From: Armatimonadetes bacterium Uphvl-Ar2
Lineage (GTDB): Bacteria > Armatimonadota > Fimbriimonadia > Fimbriimonadales > Fimbriimonadaceae
Assembly: GCA_002162095.1 (NCBI GenBank)
Contig: CP021424.1
Span: 1,798,001-1,862,000 of the forward strand
Length of the DNA stretch: 64,000 nucleotides
Direction of reading: 5' to 3'
Shown here piece after piece: positions 48,461-56,891 of this stretch. Position numbers and translations under genes: made by a program. Under the pieces are notes generated by a model. It worked only from the letters and a program-made list of their open reading frames with translations, was not told the DNA's origin and ran no database searches. Positions within the stretch are counted from its first letter, which is position 1. Every line of letters begins with the position of its first letter.

Positions 48461-49033
48461 ATGACAATCTCTAAGAAGAGAGCCTTGCGTTTGTCGATTC
48501 TTAGTGCTGTTATTGTACTACTTGTGCTTTGCGTTGGCTTACATAGCCAAGGAGTACTGAGGCTTCCAGAGAGGAGCAACTTCACATCGGCAAGGCTGAT
48601 CTATTGTCATTCTTATTCGGTACTTGCAGATGAAAGCGCTATAAAGAAGCATTACACCGTCGCCTACATGGACGGGTACTGTGTTCTGTTGTCAACAAAA
48701 AACGATCTCCATATAATCGTGCCATTGCTTGAGTCGGCTGGAAATTCTACAGGATTAGACCAACTTCTCAACTTTGAACTATCAAGCCTGAAGTTGCTGC
48801 AAGCCGATGTACCATTCCGGGAAGTCAGCAAGTCTGAGGCTAGGGCTGTGATTTCTCATGACATGCACGTTGAGTACACGAGTGTTGCCGAGAGATATAG
48901 GTTCTCAATTGAGCAAAAGGGGTCAGAATACTATGTGGGTGTTGATATCCGAGCCGACCTAGACGACAACGCACTTTTAGATTTTAGGCGACCTACCTAC
49001 CTGCCACTGGAGTTTGCAGATAGATCAAAATAA
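48461..49033 (+). CDS. Single-pass membrane protein, unknown
   Basis: A 190-aa low-GC gene product. One N-terminal membrane segment (LSILSAVIVLLVLCVGLHSQ) is followed by an extracytoplasmic domain with beta strands (YTVAYMDGYCVLLSTKNDLH; YRFSIEQKGSEYYVGVDIRA). It lies just upstream of an orphan RHS tip gene. No family recognised. Confidence 0.58.
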   Translation: MTISKKRALRLSILSAVIVLLVLCVGLHSQGVLRLPERSNFTSARLIYCHSYSVLADESAIKKHYTVAYMDGYCVLLSTKNDLHIIVPLLESAGNSTGLDQLLNFELSSLKLLQADVPFREVSKSEARAVISHDMHVEYTSVAERYRFSIEQKGSEYYVGVDIRADLDDNALLDFRRPTYLPLEFADRSK

Positions 49034-49086
49034 ATGAACAGGACAGTTCCATGTGCTAAAGTGAGCTGTCGCTGAGGGATTTTGGG

Positions 49087-50157
49087 ATGCCGGTCGTCAA
49101 TTACCACACCGTGAACGGCCAGTTGGTCGGGCAGAGCACGGGTACTGAGTTCACTCAGTACCTCACGGATGCGCTGGGTTCGGTGACGGCCACCGTGAAT
49201 GGGAAGCGAGTGACCAATACCTACCGCTACAAACCCTACGGTGAACGTCTTGCCAAGTCGGGTAGCGGTCCGGACCCGGCATTCCAGTGGGCAGGAGATA
49301 CCGGATCACGGGTGACCGGACGAAAATGGGCGGAGCAATACAACCAAGCCCGGCACTACGGCACGAGGCAGTCCAGCTGGACAAGTGTGGACCCGATTTG
49401 GCCAACTGGATGGCCCTATTCCTATGTGGAGGGTAATCCGGCTACACTAAAGGACCCGGCCGGATTATCGTCTTGCGGCAATCCTGTAAATGATAGTTGT
49501 AGACCTCAGCCAAGGGAGGTTGAATGTTGTACAGCTAAAATCCAGTGCTTTAGTTCACCTGGTGGTAGGTTCGACCGTTCGCGAGCAAATTTCCACATGG
49601 CCCTTCCGAAGAAACCAACTAGAACGTTAGTCCATGGAACACTCTCGGTATATATTTACTATTACATTCAGTATCAACCCTCTGAGAGTAAGGCTAACTG
49701 TCCACAGCCAGAACTGCAAGTGCGAACCCTAACACTGAGGGCAACAAGCGGCTTGCGCGGATATCAGGCTCAAAATGTCCAGTGGCGAGGGGCTACGCAA
49801 AGTGGGTGGTGTATTGGTAATCATGGTCCGATACCACCTTCAAGTGCAGTGCGCAACCCTTATTCGATAGTAACGGCATGCATGGGCACGACTCGTGAAC
49901 AATCTGCGTCAATGACACAGGGCAATGAGAATTACAAATGCTACATATCGGAAGAGTACGTTCGTCTCGCAGGTTGCCCTGGAAATCCGACTAGAGGTAA
50001 CTTCAGGATTCATCCCGATGGAGGCAACAATGGTAGTCAAGGTTGTATTTCATTTCCTGACCAATCTACATCGCATAACTTTAGAAGTTGCATGAGTTGG
50101 GCTAGGGCATATGGATGCAGTAACATTCCGCTTTACGTGGGATACACAAGTGGTTAA
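49087..50157 (+). CDS. Orphan RHS tip protein with L,D-transpeptidase-like C-terminus
   Basis: A 356-aa protein. Residues 1-125 are the C-terminal RHS-associated core only (MPVVNYHTVNGQLVGQSTGT; LTDALGSVTATVNGKRVTNT; QARHYGTRQSSWTSVDPIWP; DPAGL). Residues 126-356 are a different, low-GC, Cys-rich domain whose end, RIHPDGGNNGSQGCISFPD (His309, Cys320), matches the HxxG...SxGC active-site pattern of L,D-transpeptidases, especially DUF2778/Tlde1-type effectors. Such toxins attack peptidoglycan in the periplasm. No RHS body precedes it. The start has AGGGA eight bases upstream. Two lipoprotein genes follow. Confidence 0.72.
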   Translation: MPVVNYHTVNGQLVGQSTGTEFTQYLTDALGSVTATVNGKRVTNTYRYKPYGERLAKSGSGPDPAFQWAGDTGSRVTGRKWAEQYNQARHYGTRQSSWTSVDPIWPTGWPYSYVEGNPATLKDPAGLSSCGNPVNDSCRPQPREVECCTAKIQCFSSPGGRFDRSRANFHMALPKKPTRTLVHGTLSVYIYYYIQYQPSESKANCPQPELQVRTLTLRATSGLRGYQAQNVQWRGATQSGWCIGNHGPIPPSSAVRNPYSIVTACMGTTREQSASMTQGNENYKCYISEEYVRLAGCPGNPTRGNFRIHPDGGNNGSQGCISFPDQSTSHNFRSCMSWARAYGCSNIPLYVGYTSG

Positions 50158-50167
50158 ACGTAGCTAT

Positions 50168-50839
50168 ATGAGAGCCGTCTTGATTCTAGCCATTTTGCCA
50201 GTCGCTGTTGTAAGTGGGTGCTCCAATGTCGAACATAAGGCTGATTCGGTGGCAAGTGTGGGTGCGGAAGAGAGTGAGAATGTGAATCTGAAGCTCGGCT
50301 ACCAGAATCAGAGTATTGTCATACTGGAATTCGAAGGTGAAGCGGCGCTCGTGTCAATGAAGCGCATGCCTTATCCGAAGAACACTTCTGTGCCGAGCGC
50401 TGATGCTATTTGCTTCAGCAAGCCGATGGAAATTTTCCGTGAGTACGCACTTGAGTCAATTGCAGTATCTTTTCAAGGCGTCAGCTACCATGTTCCCGTC
50501 TCCAAGTCGGTCTTGTTTGCCGACCCGTCCATGCCAGTGATTCCAGGCGAGGAAGCTGCTCCAGAAGAATTCATGGCCTCTGATGATGGTTCACAAAGCC
50601 CTGCAACGGAGCAGGGTGAGCTAGAGCAAAGTGAAGAGGAGGTTGGGATTGTGTGGGATGCGTCCAGTCAGTTGGTCTCTCTATCGTTCTTGGGATCAGA
50701 CGGTGAGGGGTCGTATATTGGTGCCGTGATCTTTAAAGGGAACCGGGTCGTAGGCGCATCTATGGAGCTCTACGACGGTTCGTCAACCCCGAAGAGCTTC
50801 GCAGTAAAGAGCTTAAAGAACTATGTAAGTGTGAAATAA
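50168..50839 (+). CDS. Lipoprotein, candidate immunity protein
   Basis: A 223-aa protein with a lipoprotein signal (MRAVLILAILPVAVVSGCSN; lipobox VSGC), followed by beta-rich sequence (SIVILEFEGEAALVSMKRMP; GVSYHVPVSKSVLFADPSMP) and an acidic middle. It begins ten bases after the RHS tip stop, in the usual immunity position. An outward-facing lipoprotein would be the right place to block a cell-wall-acting toxin. Immunity is inference. Confidence 0.6.
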   Translation: MRAVLILAILPVAVVSGCSNVEHKADSVASVGAEESENVNLKLGYQNQSIVILEFEGEAALVSMKRMPYPKNTSVPSADAICFSKPMEIFREYALESIAVSFQGVSYHVPVSKSVLFADPSMPVIPGEEAAPEEFMASDDGSQSPATEQGELEQSEEEVGIVWDASSQLVSLSFLGSDGEGSYIGAVIFKGNRVVGASMELYDGSSTPKSFAVKSLKNYVSVK

Positions 50840-51226
50840 GTGCGACTCAAGCTTCCGAGAATGTTCGTGCTTCTCTGTCCGTTAATTCCCTTCGTGCTAT
50901 CTTGTTCGAATCCGGACAATCATATTATCGTGCTGGAGCATGAGTTTGTACAGAAGCTATCCAAGCCTGGTGATCGCGGCACTCTGACCATCAAAGACCC
51001 CGCAGTCATGCCGGGCCAGAAGCACAACGTTATGATTCAAAAGGGGAGCGACTTGCTGTTTCCGGTTAAGGATTCGGATTGGTCGAAGAGTAGCACTTAC
51101 ATCCCCATCATCACCGATCAGGGTGAAGTTGTATCGTCAGAGCCGCCAGGTCATCCCGGGTCAATCTATGTTTCCAATGTAGGTATTCACAATGGAGTCA
51201 AGATCATCACGTTTGAGAGGGGGTAA
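50840..51226 (+). CDS. Small lipoprotein, unknown
   Basis: A 128-aa protein from GTG 50840, immediately after the previous stop, with a lipoprotein signal (MFVLLCPLIPFVLSCSNP; lipobox LSC). The mature domain (TLTIKDPAVMPGQKHNVMIQ) is short and beta-rich. Possibly a second immunity or accessory protein of the RHS tip unit. Confidence 0.55.
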   Translation: MRLKLPRMFVLLCPLIPFVLSCSNPDNHIIVLEHEFVQKLSKPGDRGTLTIKDPAVMPGQKHNVMIQKGSDLLFPVKDSDWSKSSTYIPIITDQGEVVSSEPPGHPGSIYVSNVGIHNGVKIITFERG

Positions 51227-51266
51227 GGCACTGGCTTCCTAGAGCACTAGTTGCGCTAACCCCACC

Positions 51267-51287
51267 TCATCCGTCTAAGCTCGTGAA
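51267..51287 (+). repeat. 21-bp direct repeat, copy 2
   Basis: Second copy of the repeat at 47670-47690. The two copies bound a 3.6-kb segment holding two unknown genes, the RHS tip and its two lipoproteins. Confidence 0.85.
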
Positions 51288-51812
51288 ATGAAGCCCACTG
51301 CGCTGCTTCTCGCCCTCGCCTTCGGCGTCGCCGTCATCCCGTCCGTCTCCCACACGGCGCCCGCCGAACCCCTCAGCCGCAACGTCATCCAGAACGGCAT
51401 GGTGAAGGGTTACGACACCGACACCATGGTGGAGGTGCTGGACAGCCTGAAGGTGGAAGTCGTGGAGGACGAAGAAGTCGGCGGCCTGGTCTTTGAGCAC
51501 GACGGATGGGAGGGCAAAGTCTTTGCCTACAACGAAGACGGCGAGATCCTCGACCTGGGCGACCCAGATGCCACGTTCTGCATGATGCAGGTAGGCAAGG
51601 CGATTGATGAAGACGACATGGACTTGTCTGCGATCAACCAGTTCAACTGGGATTCGCACTGGGTGCGCGCCTATTACAACGATGAGAGCGAGATCTTCGT
51701 CGAGATGGACATTGAACTCAGCGGCGGCATGACCCAGGCCAACCTGAAGCGGACGGCCCAGAACTTCCTTGCCGCGGTGGACTCCGCCGAATCCACCTTC
51801 TACCCCAAATAG
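51288..51812 (+). CDS. Exported YbjN domain protein
   Basis: A 174-aa protein with a signal peptide (MKPTALLLALAFGVAVIPSV). The YbjN domain spans residues 45-170: VEVLDSLKVEVVEDEEVGGL, a Phe/Tyr-rich middle, NQFNWDSHWVRAYYNDESEI and the helix QANLKRTAQNFLAAVDSAES. YbjN proteins resemble type III chaperones in fold; several act in sensory regulation. Probably a backbone gene whose promoter region was duplicated on the insertion of the upstream segment. Confidence 0.8.
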   Translation: MKPTALLLALAFGVAVIPSVSHTAPAEPLSRNVIQNGMVKGYDTDTMVEVLDSLKVEVVEDEEVGGLVFEHDGWEGKVFAYNEDGEILDLGDPDATFCMMQVGKAIDEDDMDLSAINQFNWDSHWVRAYYNDESEIFVEMDIELSGGMTQANLKRTAQNFLAAVDSAESTFYPK

Positions 51813-51885
51813 GCCAACCCCAAAGCCAAACACTCCCGCACGGGCAAGACGCCCGGCGGGAGTGAGAAGCGAGAAGCAAAAGTGC

Positions 51886-52749
51886 TTACGGCTCGATGAA
51901 CGAAGGGGTCCAGCCCTTCACTTGCACCGACGAACCACCCTGCGTGGCCGGCGGCCAGTTCAGGAAGCCCGCGCCTCCAATGGTAGGGTGGGGCAGGCAC
52001 TGGTTGGAGGAGTTGCCCCAGGCCGTCTTGCGCCACTTCACGTGGCCGTCCAGGTAGGCGATGGTGGTGCCATCGTTGTTGCCCCCCATGGGCGCGCGGC
52101 CGTTGCCGTCGCCAATCCAGCCACCTTCGGGGCAGGCCTGGGTGCGGCTGTAGAGTTCGTCCAGTTCGTCGCCTTCGATTTCGGAGTCCGTGGCTTCCAG
52201 GATGAAGAAGGATTCCGAGGGGGCTTCCCAGCTCGTCATCACCGGGCCTTCGTCGGCAATGTGCTCGTTGTAGGCGTAGGTGGCGTAATAGGCAAACGCC
52301 GGGCGACCTTCCGAATCCACCGTGCGGGTGAGACCCCACGAAACATCCCAGCCCTGGGCTTCGGCGAAGGTGACGCGCGGGTTGCTGCCGGATTCACTGA
52401 GGTACTGCAGCTTGGGCGACGGCGCGTTCTGGCCCACAAAGATGCCCTGCTTGCCCGTGATGTGGCTGCCCGGCTTCTGCTTGATGTACGGCGTGAAGTG
52501 GAACATCCAGTACCAGCTCCCGTTGCTGATGGTGCGGCCATTCCAGATGCCGCCGTTGGCCGGCAGCGTGTCATCGTAGTCGGCGGCGTACATCATGCCC
52601 GCGAGGCCGATCTGCTTGAGGTTGCTGACGTTGCCCGCCTGCTTGGCCGCTTGCTTGGCCTTGGCAAACACGGGGAAGAGGATGGCAGCCAGGATGGCGA
52701 TGATCGCAATCACCACCAGAAGTTCGATGAGAGTAAACGCGCGGCGCAC
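51886..52749 (-). CDS. Prepilin-type N-terminal methylation protein (DUF1559-like)
   Basis: A 287-aa secreted or pilin-like protein. The type IV prepilin leader [20 protein letters not shown] has the cleavage site before F-T-L-I-E-L and the conserved Glu5, followed by [20 protein letters not shown] (helix) and a large globular domain. It ends with [15 protein letters not shown], the DG-H-type motif of the DUF1559/H-X9-DG family, common in Planctomycetes and Armatimonadota. Processed and assembled or exported by a type II/IV secretion apparatus not present here. Confidence 0.88.
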   Translation of the reverse strand: MRRAFTLIELLVVIAIIAILAAILFPVFAKAKQAAKQAGNVSNLKQIGLAGMMYAADYDDTLPANGGIWNGRTISNGSWYWMFHFTPYIKQKPGSHITGKQGIFVGQNAPSPKLQYLSESGSNPRVTFAEAQGWDVSWGLTRTVDSEGRPAFAYYATYAYNEHIADEGPVMTSWEAPSESFFILEATDSEIEGDELDELYSRTQACPEGGWIGDGNGRAPMGGNNDGTTIAYLDGHVKWRKTAWGNSSNQCLPHPTIGGAGFLNWPPATQGGSSVQVKGWTPSFIEP

Positions 52750-52847
52750 ACGGCTAATCTGAGCGCGGAATGTTAAGAAAACTTCATGGCGAGGTTAAGG
52801 CTGTGTTAACTCCGCTTTAACAACTCAAAACCGGGAGTAATGCCGGG

Positions 52848-53777
52848 CTAGGCGGGCGGAGGCGCTTCGCCGGGCAGGGCAAAGCGGCCGTATTCATCGT
52901 CCGGCTCCACGTGCACCATCACCTTGGCGATGAGGGGAAGCTCGTCGCGCACCCGCTCGTGCACCGCGTGGGCCAGGTCGTGGCCCTCCCGCACGGTCAG
53001 GTCGCCATCCACCAGGATGTCAAGATCCACAAAGTAATCGAACCCGTGCCGCCGCACCCAGCAACGGTGGGTGCCCCGCACCCCCGGCACCTGCGCGGCC
53101 ACCCGGCGCACATCTTCGCCCAGCTCTTGGTAGGGCACGGCATCGGTGAGGTCTTCCCAGGCCGAGCGAAGCAGCATCGAGCCATTGACGGCAATGACCG
53201 CCGCCGCTACCAAGGAAGCCCAGTCGTCCGCCGTGGCGTAGGCCGGGCCGCCAATGAGGGCGATGGAGATGCCCACAAACGCCGCCGCCGAGGTGAGGGC
53301 GTCGCTCTGGTGGTGCCAGGCATCGGCCTTCACGGATTGGCTGTCCACGGCTTCGCCGACCCGGTGCGTGCGGCGCGCCAGCAAAAACTTGACCAGCATC
53401 ACGCCCAGCAGCACGGCCAGGGTGTAGGGCGCGGGCACGGCGTGGGGGGTGCGGATTTCGTGGATGCTGGTGACGGTGATGCCCACGGCGGCGGCCAGCA
53501 GAAGGAGCGAGATGCCCGCGGCGGCCACCGTCTCGGCGCGGCCCCGGCCGTAGGGGTGCTGGCTGGTGGCGGGGCGGCGGGCGACCTTGAGCCCCATCAG
53601 CACAAAGAGGCTGCCGAAGACATCGGTGGTGCTTTCAATCGCGTCGGCGATGAGCGCTTGCGAGTTCCCCAGCACCCCGGCCACCCCCTTGATAAGGGCC
53701 AGGGTGCCGTTGGTGAGGATGCCCAGCCACGTGGCCTGCCGGGCTTGCTCCAGGCGCTGGCTCCGGTCTCGCTGCAT
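52848..53777 (-). CDS. Cation diffusion facilitator (CDF) metal transporter
   Basis: A 309-aa metal/proton antiporter with six membrane helices and a C-terminal cytoplasmic metal-binding domain. TM2 carries ADAIESTTDVFGS, where the usual H/DxxxD metal pair appears as ExxxD, and TM5 carries DAWHHQSDALTS (HxxxD). The C-terminal domain has FVDLDILVDGDLTVREGHDL and ends in VMVHVEPDDE. The Glu in place of His/Asp makes the metal uncertain (Fe or Mn versus Zn). ATG at 53777 fits the family; the longer frame is not supported. Confidence 0.88.
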   Translation of the reverse strand: MQRDRSQRLEQARQATWLGILTNGTLALIKGVAGVLGNSQALIADAIESTTDVFGSLFVLMGLKVARRPATSQHPYGRGRAETVAAAGISLLLLAAAVGITVTSIHEIRTPHAVPAPYTLAVLLGVMLVKFLLARRTHRVGEAVDSQSVKADAWHHQSDALTSAAAFVGISIALIGGPAYATADDWASLVAAAVIAVNGSMLLRSAWEDLTDAVPYQELGEDVRRVAAQVPGVRGTHRCWVRRHGFDYFVDLDILVDGDLTVREGHDLAHAVHERVRDELPLIAKVMVHVEPDDEYGRFALPGEAPPPA

Positions 53778-53800
53778 CAAGTTGATGTTACTTCGCGAGG

Positions 53801-54631
53801 TTACTCCGCGATGAGTTCGATGAAGCGCGCGGCGGCCGGGGGATGCTTGAAGAAGAACAGCGACGGTTCGATGAGTTCCAGTTCGCTGATGCACCACTGG
53901 CCCTGCGCATCTTCCATCAGGTCCAGGCGGGCGTAGAGCGGGGTTTGCGGGAGGGTGGCCCGCACGCGCTGCCACAGTTCGGTTTCGGCGGGGGTGGCGG
54001 TGTCGGGGCCGGTCACGGATTCGTCGTCTTCGTCAAAGCGGGGCATCTTGATGACGACGTGGCTGGGTTCGCCGCCCAGGCAGACAATGGACCGTTCGCC
54101 CACCGTACGCACGCTGGGGAAGAACGGCTGCACCATCAGCGGGCGCTGGGCCAGGATTTCGTTGGCGAAGTCTTGGGCTTCTTGGGCTTGGTCTTGGGAG
54201 AAAAGGCGGGTGAGCTCGCTTCCGGCCGAGATGGCGGGCTTGAGCACGAACTGCGGCCAGCCCTGCGTGAGGTCGGGGAGGTGGACGGTGGCGCCGCGCT
54301 CCGCCCAGCGGGTGGGGACCACGGCCAGGCCGTGGCGCTCCAGGTCTTGCAGGTAGCGCTTGTCGAGGTTATTGGCCACCATGTCGGCGGGGTTTTGCAG
54401 GGTGCCGAGGGGGGCGACGCGGGCCAGCCAGGCACGGAATTCGTCCACCCGCCCGGGGTAATCCCAGCAGGAGCGGAGGATGATGCGGTCGTAGTCGGCC
54501 CAGGGGATGGCAGGGTCATCCCAGGCGGCCATGGTGGCCTGGTGTCCCGCGGCCTGGGCAGCGGCGAGGAAGATGGGCTCGTCGTGGTCGGGTTCGGGGA
54601 GCGACAGGCAGGTGACGAAGGCGATCCGCAC
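53801..54631 (-). CDS. ATP-grasp domain protein
   Basis: A 276-aa ATP-grasp ligase of the RimK/DcsG-like group. The pre-ATP-grasp domain (RIAFVTCLSLPEPDHDEPIF; RIILRSCWDYPGRVDEF) is followed by the ATP-grasp fold: FVLKPAISAGSELTRLFS (Lys and Gly-rich loop), MVQPFFPSV, GERSIVCLGG and CISELELIEPSLFF (metal-binding Glu residues). The DWDYP-type motif is typical of proteins annotated as glutathione-synthetase-like or cycloserine-biosynthesis-like. Substrate unknown. Confidence 0.82.
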   Translation of the reverse strand: MRIAFVTCLSLPEPDHDEPIFLAAAQAAGHQATMAAWDDPAIPWADYDRIILRSCWDYPGRVDEFRAWLARVAPLGTLQNPADMVANNLDKRYLQDLERHGLAVVPTRWAERGATVHLPDLTQGWPQFVLKPAISAGSELTRLFSQDQAQEAQDFANEILAQRPLMVQPFFPSVRTVGERSIVCLGGEPSHVVIKMPRFDEDDESVTGPDTATPAETELWQRVRATLPQTPLYARLDLMEDAQGQWCISELELIEPSLFFFKHPPAAARFIELIAE

Positions 54632-54759
54632 GGTTCATGCTAGCGCATGACTCCGCATCCCGACCCGGACGCGCCCCTGCGCCAGAATGATGTTACAATC
54701 TCTCAGCTACCTGTTTCAGCCTCTAATGGTACGGTGTACGAACTGAAAGCACTTTGAGA

Positions 54760-55167
54760 CTAGGGGGATACTCCAGTCACCTGACCATCGTTGTCATATT
54801 TCAGTGATTTTCCTGCTAGGCTTTTACTTGCATAGCCTTCTATACTTACGATGTTACCCGATGATCCGTGGATGAGTACGGTTTCTGTATCCGTCCCTCT
54901 CTCGCGGGCAACAGCAACTTTGGCTCGAATTATTTGTAAGTACCAATAGTATCTGCAATCTATGACTTCAAATGAGGTTACTCGTCCAAGAACAAACCTT
55001 TGGTATCGATCCGTTCTTTCAAGATGTGACGTTTTTGGGTCTGCGAGTTTGGAATAAAGCACAGCAACGTCTGCTCTTGCTTGTCTTTCCTTCTGACCTC
55101 CGATGAGCCACATTCCTGCAGAAAAGAGGATGATAATGGCGAATGAGAGGATTGCGACTCTCTTCAT
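54760..55167 (-). CDS. Membrane-anchored protein, candidate immunity to the adjacent RHS tip
   Basis: A 135-aa low-GC gene product with one N-terminal membrane segment (VAILSFAIIILFSAGMWLIG) and an outward-facing domain (RYQRFVLGRVTSFEVIDCRY; GTDTETVLIHGSSGNIVSIE). Its ATG overlaps the stop of the RHS tip gene by four bases (ATGA), which is the expected arrangement of a toxin/immunity pair. The 124 bases between its stop and the ATP-grasp gene hold nothing I can name. Confidence 0.6.
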   Translation of the reverse strand: MKRVAILSFAIIILFSAGMWLIGGQKERQARADVAVLYSKLADPKTSHLERTDRYQRFVLGRVTSFEVIDCRYYWYLQIIRAKVAVARERGTDTETVLIHGSSGNIVSIEGYASKSLAGKSLKYDNDGQVTGVSP

Positions 55168-55985
55168 GTGATTACCGGCCGATGACCCGTTCGCTCTCGG
55201 CACCAGTTGCCGATCCACCCGCCCGCGTATCGAAATTCATTGCAAGCACAGTCAAGTATCCAATCTACAAACTGATAACAATTCCTGTTGATGACATTAT
55301 ACTGGCCAGGTTTGGCAGCATCGATACACTTGCAAACAGCATCCGCGTACTCGCAAACTCGGTAGTCATCGCTTCGGATGATTAGTTCACAAGTTATGTC
55401 TCCGAAGTTCGTACAATCGTAATTTCTATCGCCGATCTCTCCAGGTCCGATTGGCCGCGGACCGCCTTCGGGATAAAGCCCAGCAGAGCAATTTCTACTA
55501 GTTCCGTCAGGCCGATCAATATCGACGCAAATGAATTGGTGGAGGCCAACGCTACATTTGTAGATGCCGCATTGCTTCTTCTTGGAATTGCGTGGTGTTG
55601 AACTGGCAAGGCCTAAGTAGTCAACATACTGAACTGGCCGATTCGAGCAATACTGAAATGGTTGTTCGAAAGGCCAGTAGTGATCAACTGTCAGCCACCT
55701 GGACGTATCCGCTCGGTAATGGCGGGCACGCACGTACATCCGCGAAACCGCATCCGTAAGGTAGCCCCATACTCCGCAGAAGCCCCACGGACTCGGATTC
55801 GTTCCGGTTTGCGTCCGCACTTCTCCGAAGGGCCAGTAGGTCGTCTCCGACGTCACGTTGCCGGAGTCGTCAGTTGTCTTTATGACGTTCCCGAGGGTGT
55901 CGCCGAGGTAACGAGTCGTTACCCCGCCGCGTGTCTCTTCTCGCAATTTACCGTGTACGGTGACATAGGTGACGGACATCGGCAT
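55164..55985 (-). CDS. Orphan RHS tip protein with LRAT/NlpC-like C-terminal domain
   Basis: A 273-aa protein: MPMSVTYVTVHGKLREETRG, GDTLGNVIKTTDDSGNVTSE and VRARHYRADTSRWLTVDHYW are the RHS core, ending in DYLGL where DPxGL is usual. After residue 125 comes a low-GC Cys-rich domain with HQFICVDI and later NVINRNCYQFVDWILD. A His-bearing strand followed by NCxxFV is the order of the permuted papain-like (LRAT/NlpC) fold, so a lipid or peptide hydrolase is plausible. No RHS body is adjacent and I see no strong Shine-Dalgarno sequence. Immunity candidate overlaps downstream. Confidence 0.65.
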   Translation of the reverse strand: MPMSVTYVTVHGKLREETRGGVTTRYLGDTLGNVIKTTDDSGNVTSETTYWPFGEVRTQTGTNPSPWGFCGVWGYLTDAVSRMYVRARHYRADTSRWLTVDHYWPFEQPFQYCSNRPVQYVDYLGLASSTPRNSKKKQCGIYKCSVGLHQFICVDIDRPDGTSRNCSAGLYPEGGPRPIGPGEIGDRNYDCTNFGDITCELIIRSDDYRVCEYADAVCKCIDAAKPGQYNVINRNCYQFVDWILDCACNEFRYAGGWIGNWCRERTGHRPVIT

Positions 55986-56096
55986 TTGAGAAGGTTGTCA
56001 CAAGGAAATGTGGAAAGTCAAGCACCGTAGAGGGTTCAACACGGGACAGCCTATTTGCCCACGGAAGCCTCCAAAGCTTTTCGGGCGGCTACAGGT

Positions 56097-56489
56097 TCAC
56101 AGTAGGCTCATTGTCAAACTGCGGCAGTCATAGTCCAAATACTGCTCGCCGCTGACTTCGACGATCTGCTCAATCTTGCCTGTAGGGCAGAGAATTGTGA
56201 GCCGCTGCCGCCCCTCGGGGATCAGGAGGTAGTACCCGAAAACCACCCGCGCTCGCTTCCCGTTGACGAGGTACGGCGTCCGCGACGACGCGGAGGATGT
56301 CAGCTCAATGGCATGATGGCGTTCCAGGGTCTGGCATCCTTCGAGCAGATAGATGGATGCCGCAAGAGGGACACAGAGGGCAGCCAGTCTCAAGGTCGTC
56401 CGGCGATACAACCCCTGGCGCCCTGGCGTGGATGGCTCACGCTCTGATCTGGTCGCCAACGTGTATTCATCAAGTTCATCCACCGGCAT
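56097..56489 (-). CDS. Single-pass membrane protein, unknown
   Basis: A 130-aa protein, MPVDELDEYTLATRSEREPS then a membrane segment LRLAALCVPLAASIYLLEGC and a beta-rich outward domain (VVFGYYLLIPEGRQRLTILC). It overlaps the end of the upstream gene by 14 bases. The longer frame upstream is a shadow of that gene. Together with its two neighbours it lies between an RHS tip unit and the DUF2207 gene. Confidence 0.5.
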   Translation of the reverse strand: MPVDELDEYTLATRSEREPSTPGRQGLYRRTTLRLAALCVPLAASIYLLEGCQTLERHHAIELTSSASSRTPYLVNGKRARVVFGYYLLIPEGRQRLTILCPTGKIEQIVEVSGEQYLDYDCRSLTMSLL

Positions 56490-56841
56490 ACTGAATCCAA
56501 AAGCACTCCTTCGTGTCATCGAAATAGATGTAGGCGATGCCGTATCGGAGTGGGTAGACGGAGGCTTGGCTGAAGCTCTTGATCTTGGGTCGTCCATAGC
56601 CCGCCAGGGGGTAGCGGGGGTCGTTCTTGGCCAGAACTTCCATTGGCTCGCCAAGCACGGCTTCGACCTGCGCGCGGCTCCGTCCTTGGAGCTGGTAAAT
56701 CGAATCCATCTGATTGCGATCGGTGAACTGGGTGACATAGATCGCTTTCGCAACCTCGACGACGCAAATCGAAAGAATCAGCGCGGCTATGCACTGGAAG
56801 AATGGATGAATCTGTGAAGTGCCTTTGTATGCGAGTTTCAT
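56476..56841 (-). CDS. SmpA/BamE-like small membrane protein
   Basis: A 121-aa protein with a membrane segment (CIAALILSICVVEVAKAIYV) and an outward domain with LQGRSRAQVEAVLGEPMEVL, the pattern of the SmpA/BamE-like fold (short helix, then GxP), followed by two strands ending YGIAYIYFDDTKECFWIQ. BamE proper assists outer-membrane protein assembly; here the role is unknown. ATG 56841 chosen as the first Met before the membrane segment with a reasonable context. Confidence 0.55.
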   Translation of the reverse strand: MKLAYKGTSQIHPFFQCIAALILSICVVEVAKAIYVTQFTDRNQMDSIYQLQGRSRAQVEAVLGEPMEVLAKNDPRYPLAGYGRPKIKSFSQASVYPLRYGIAYIYFDDTKECFWIQYAGG

Positions 56842-56891
56842 TTTGGCAATTGTTCTAACGATAGACTGATGAGTCAACCGATTGCTCAAGC

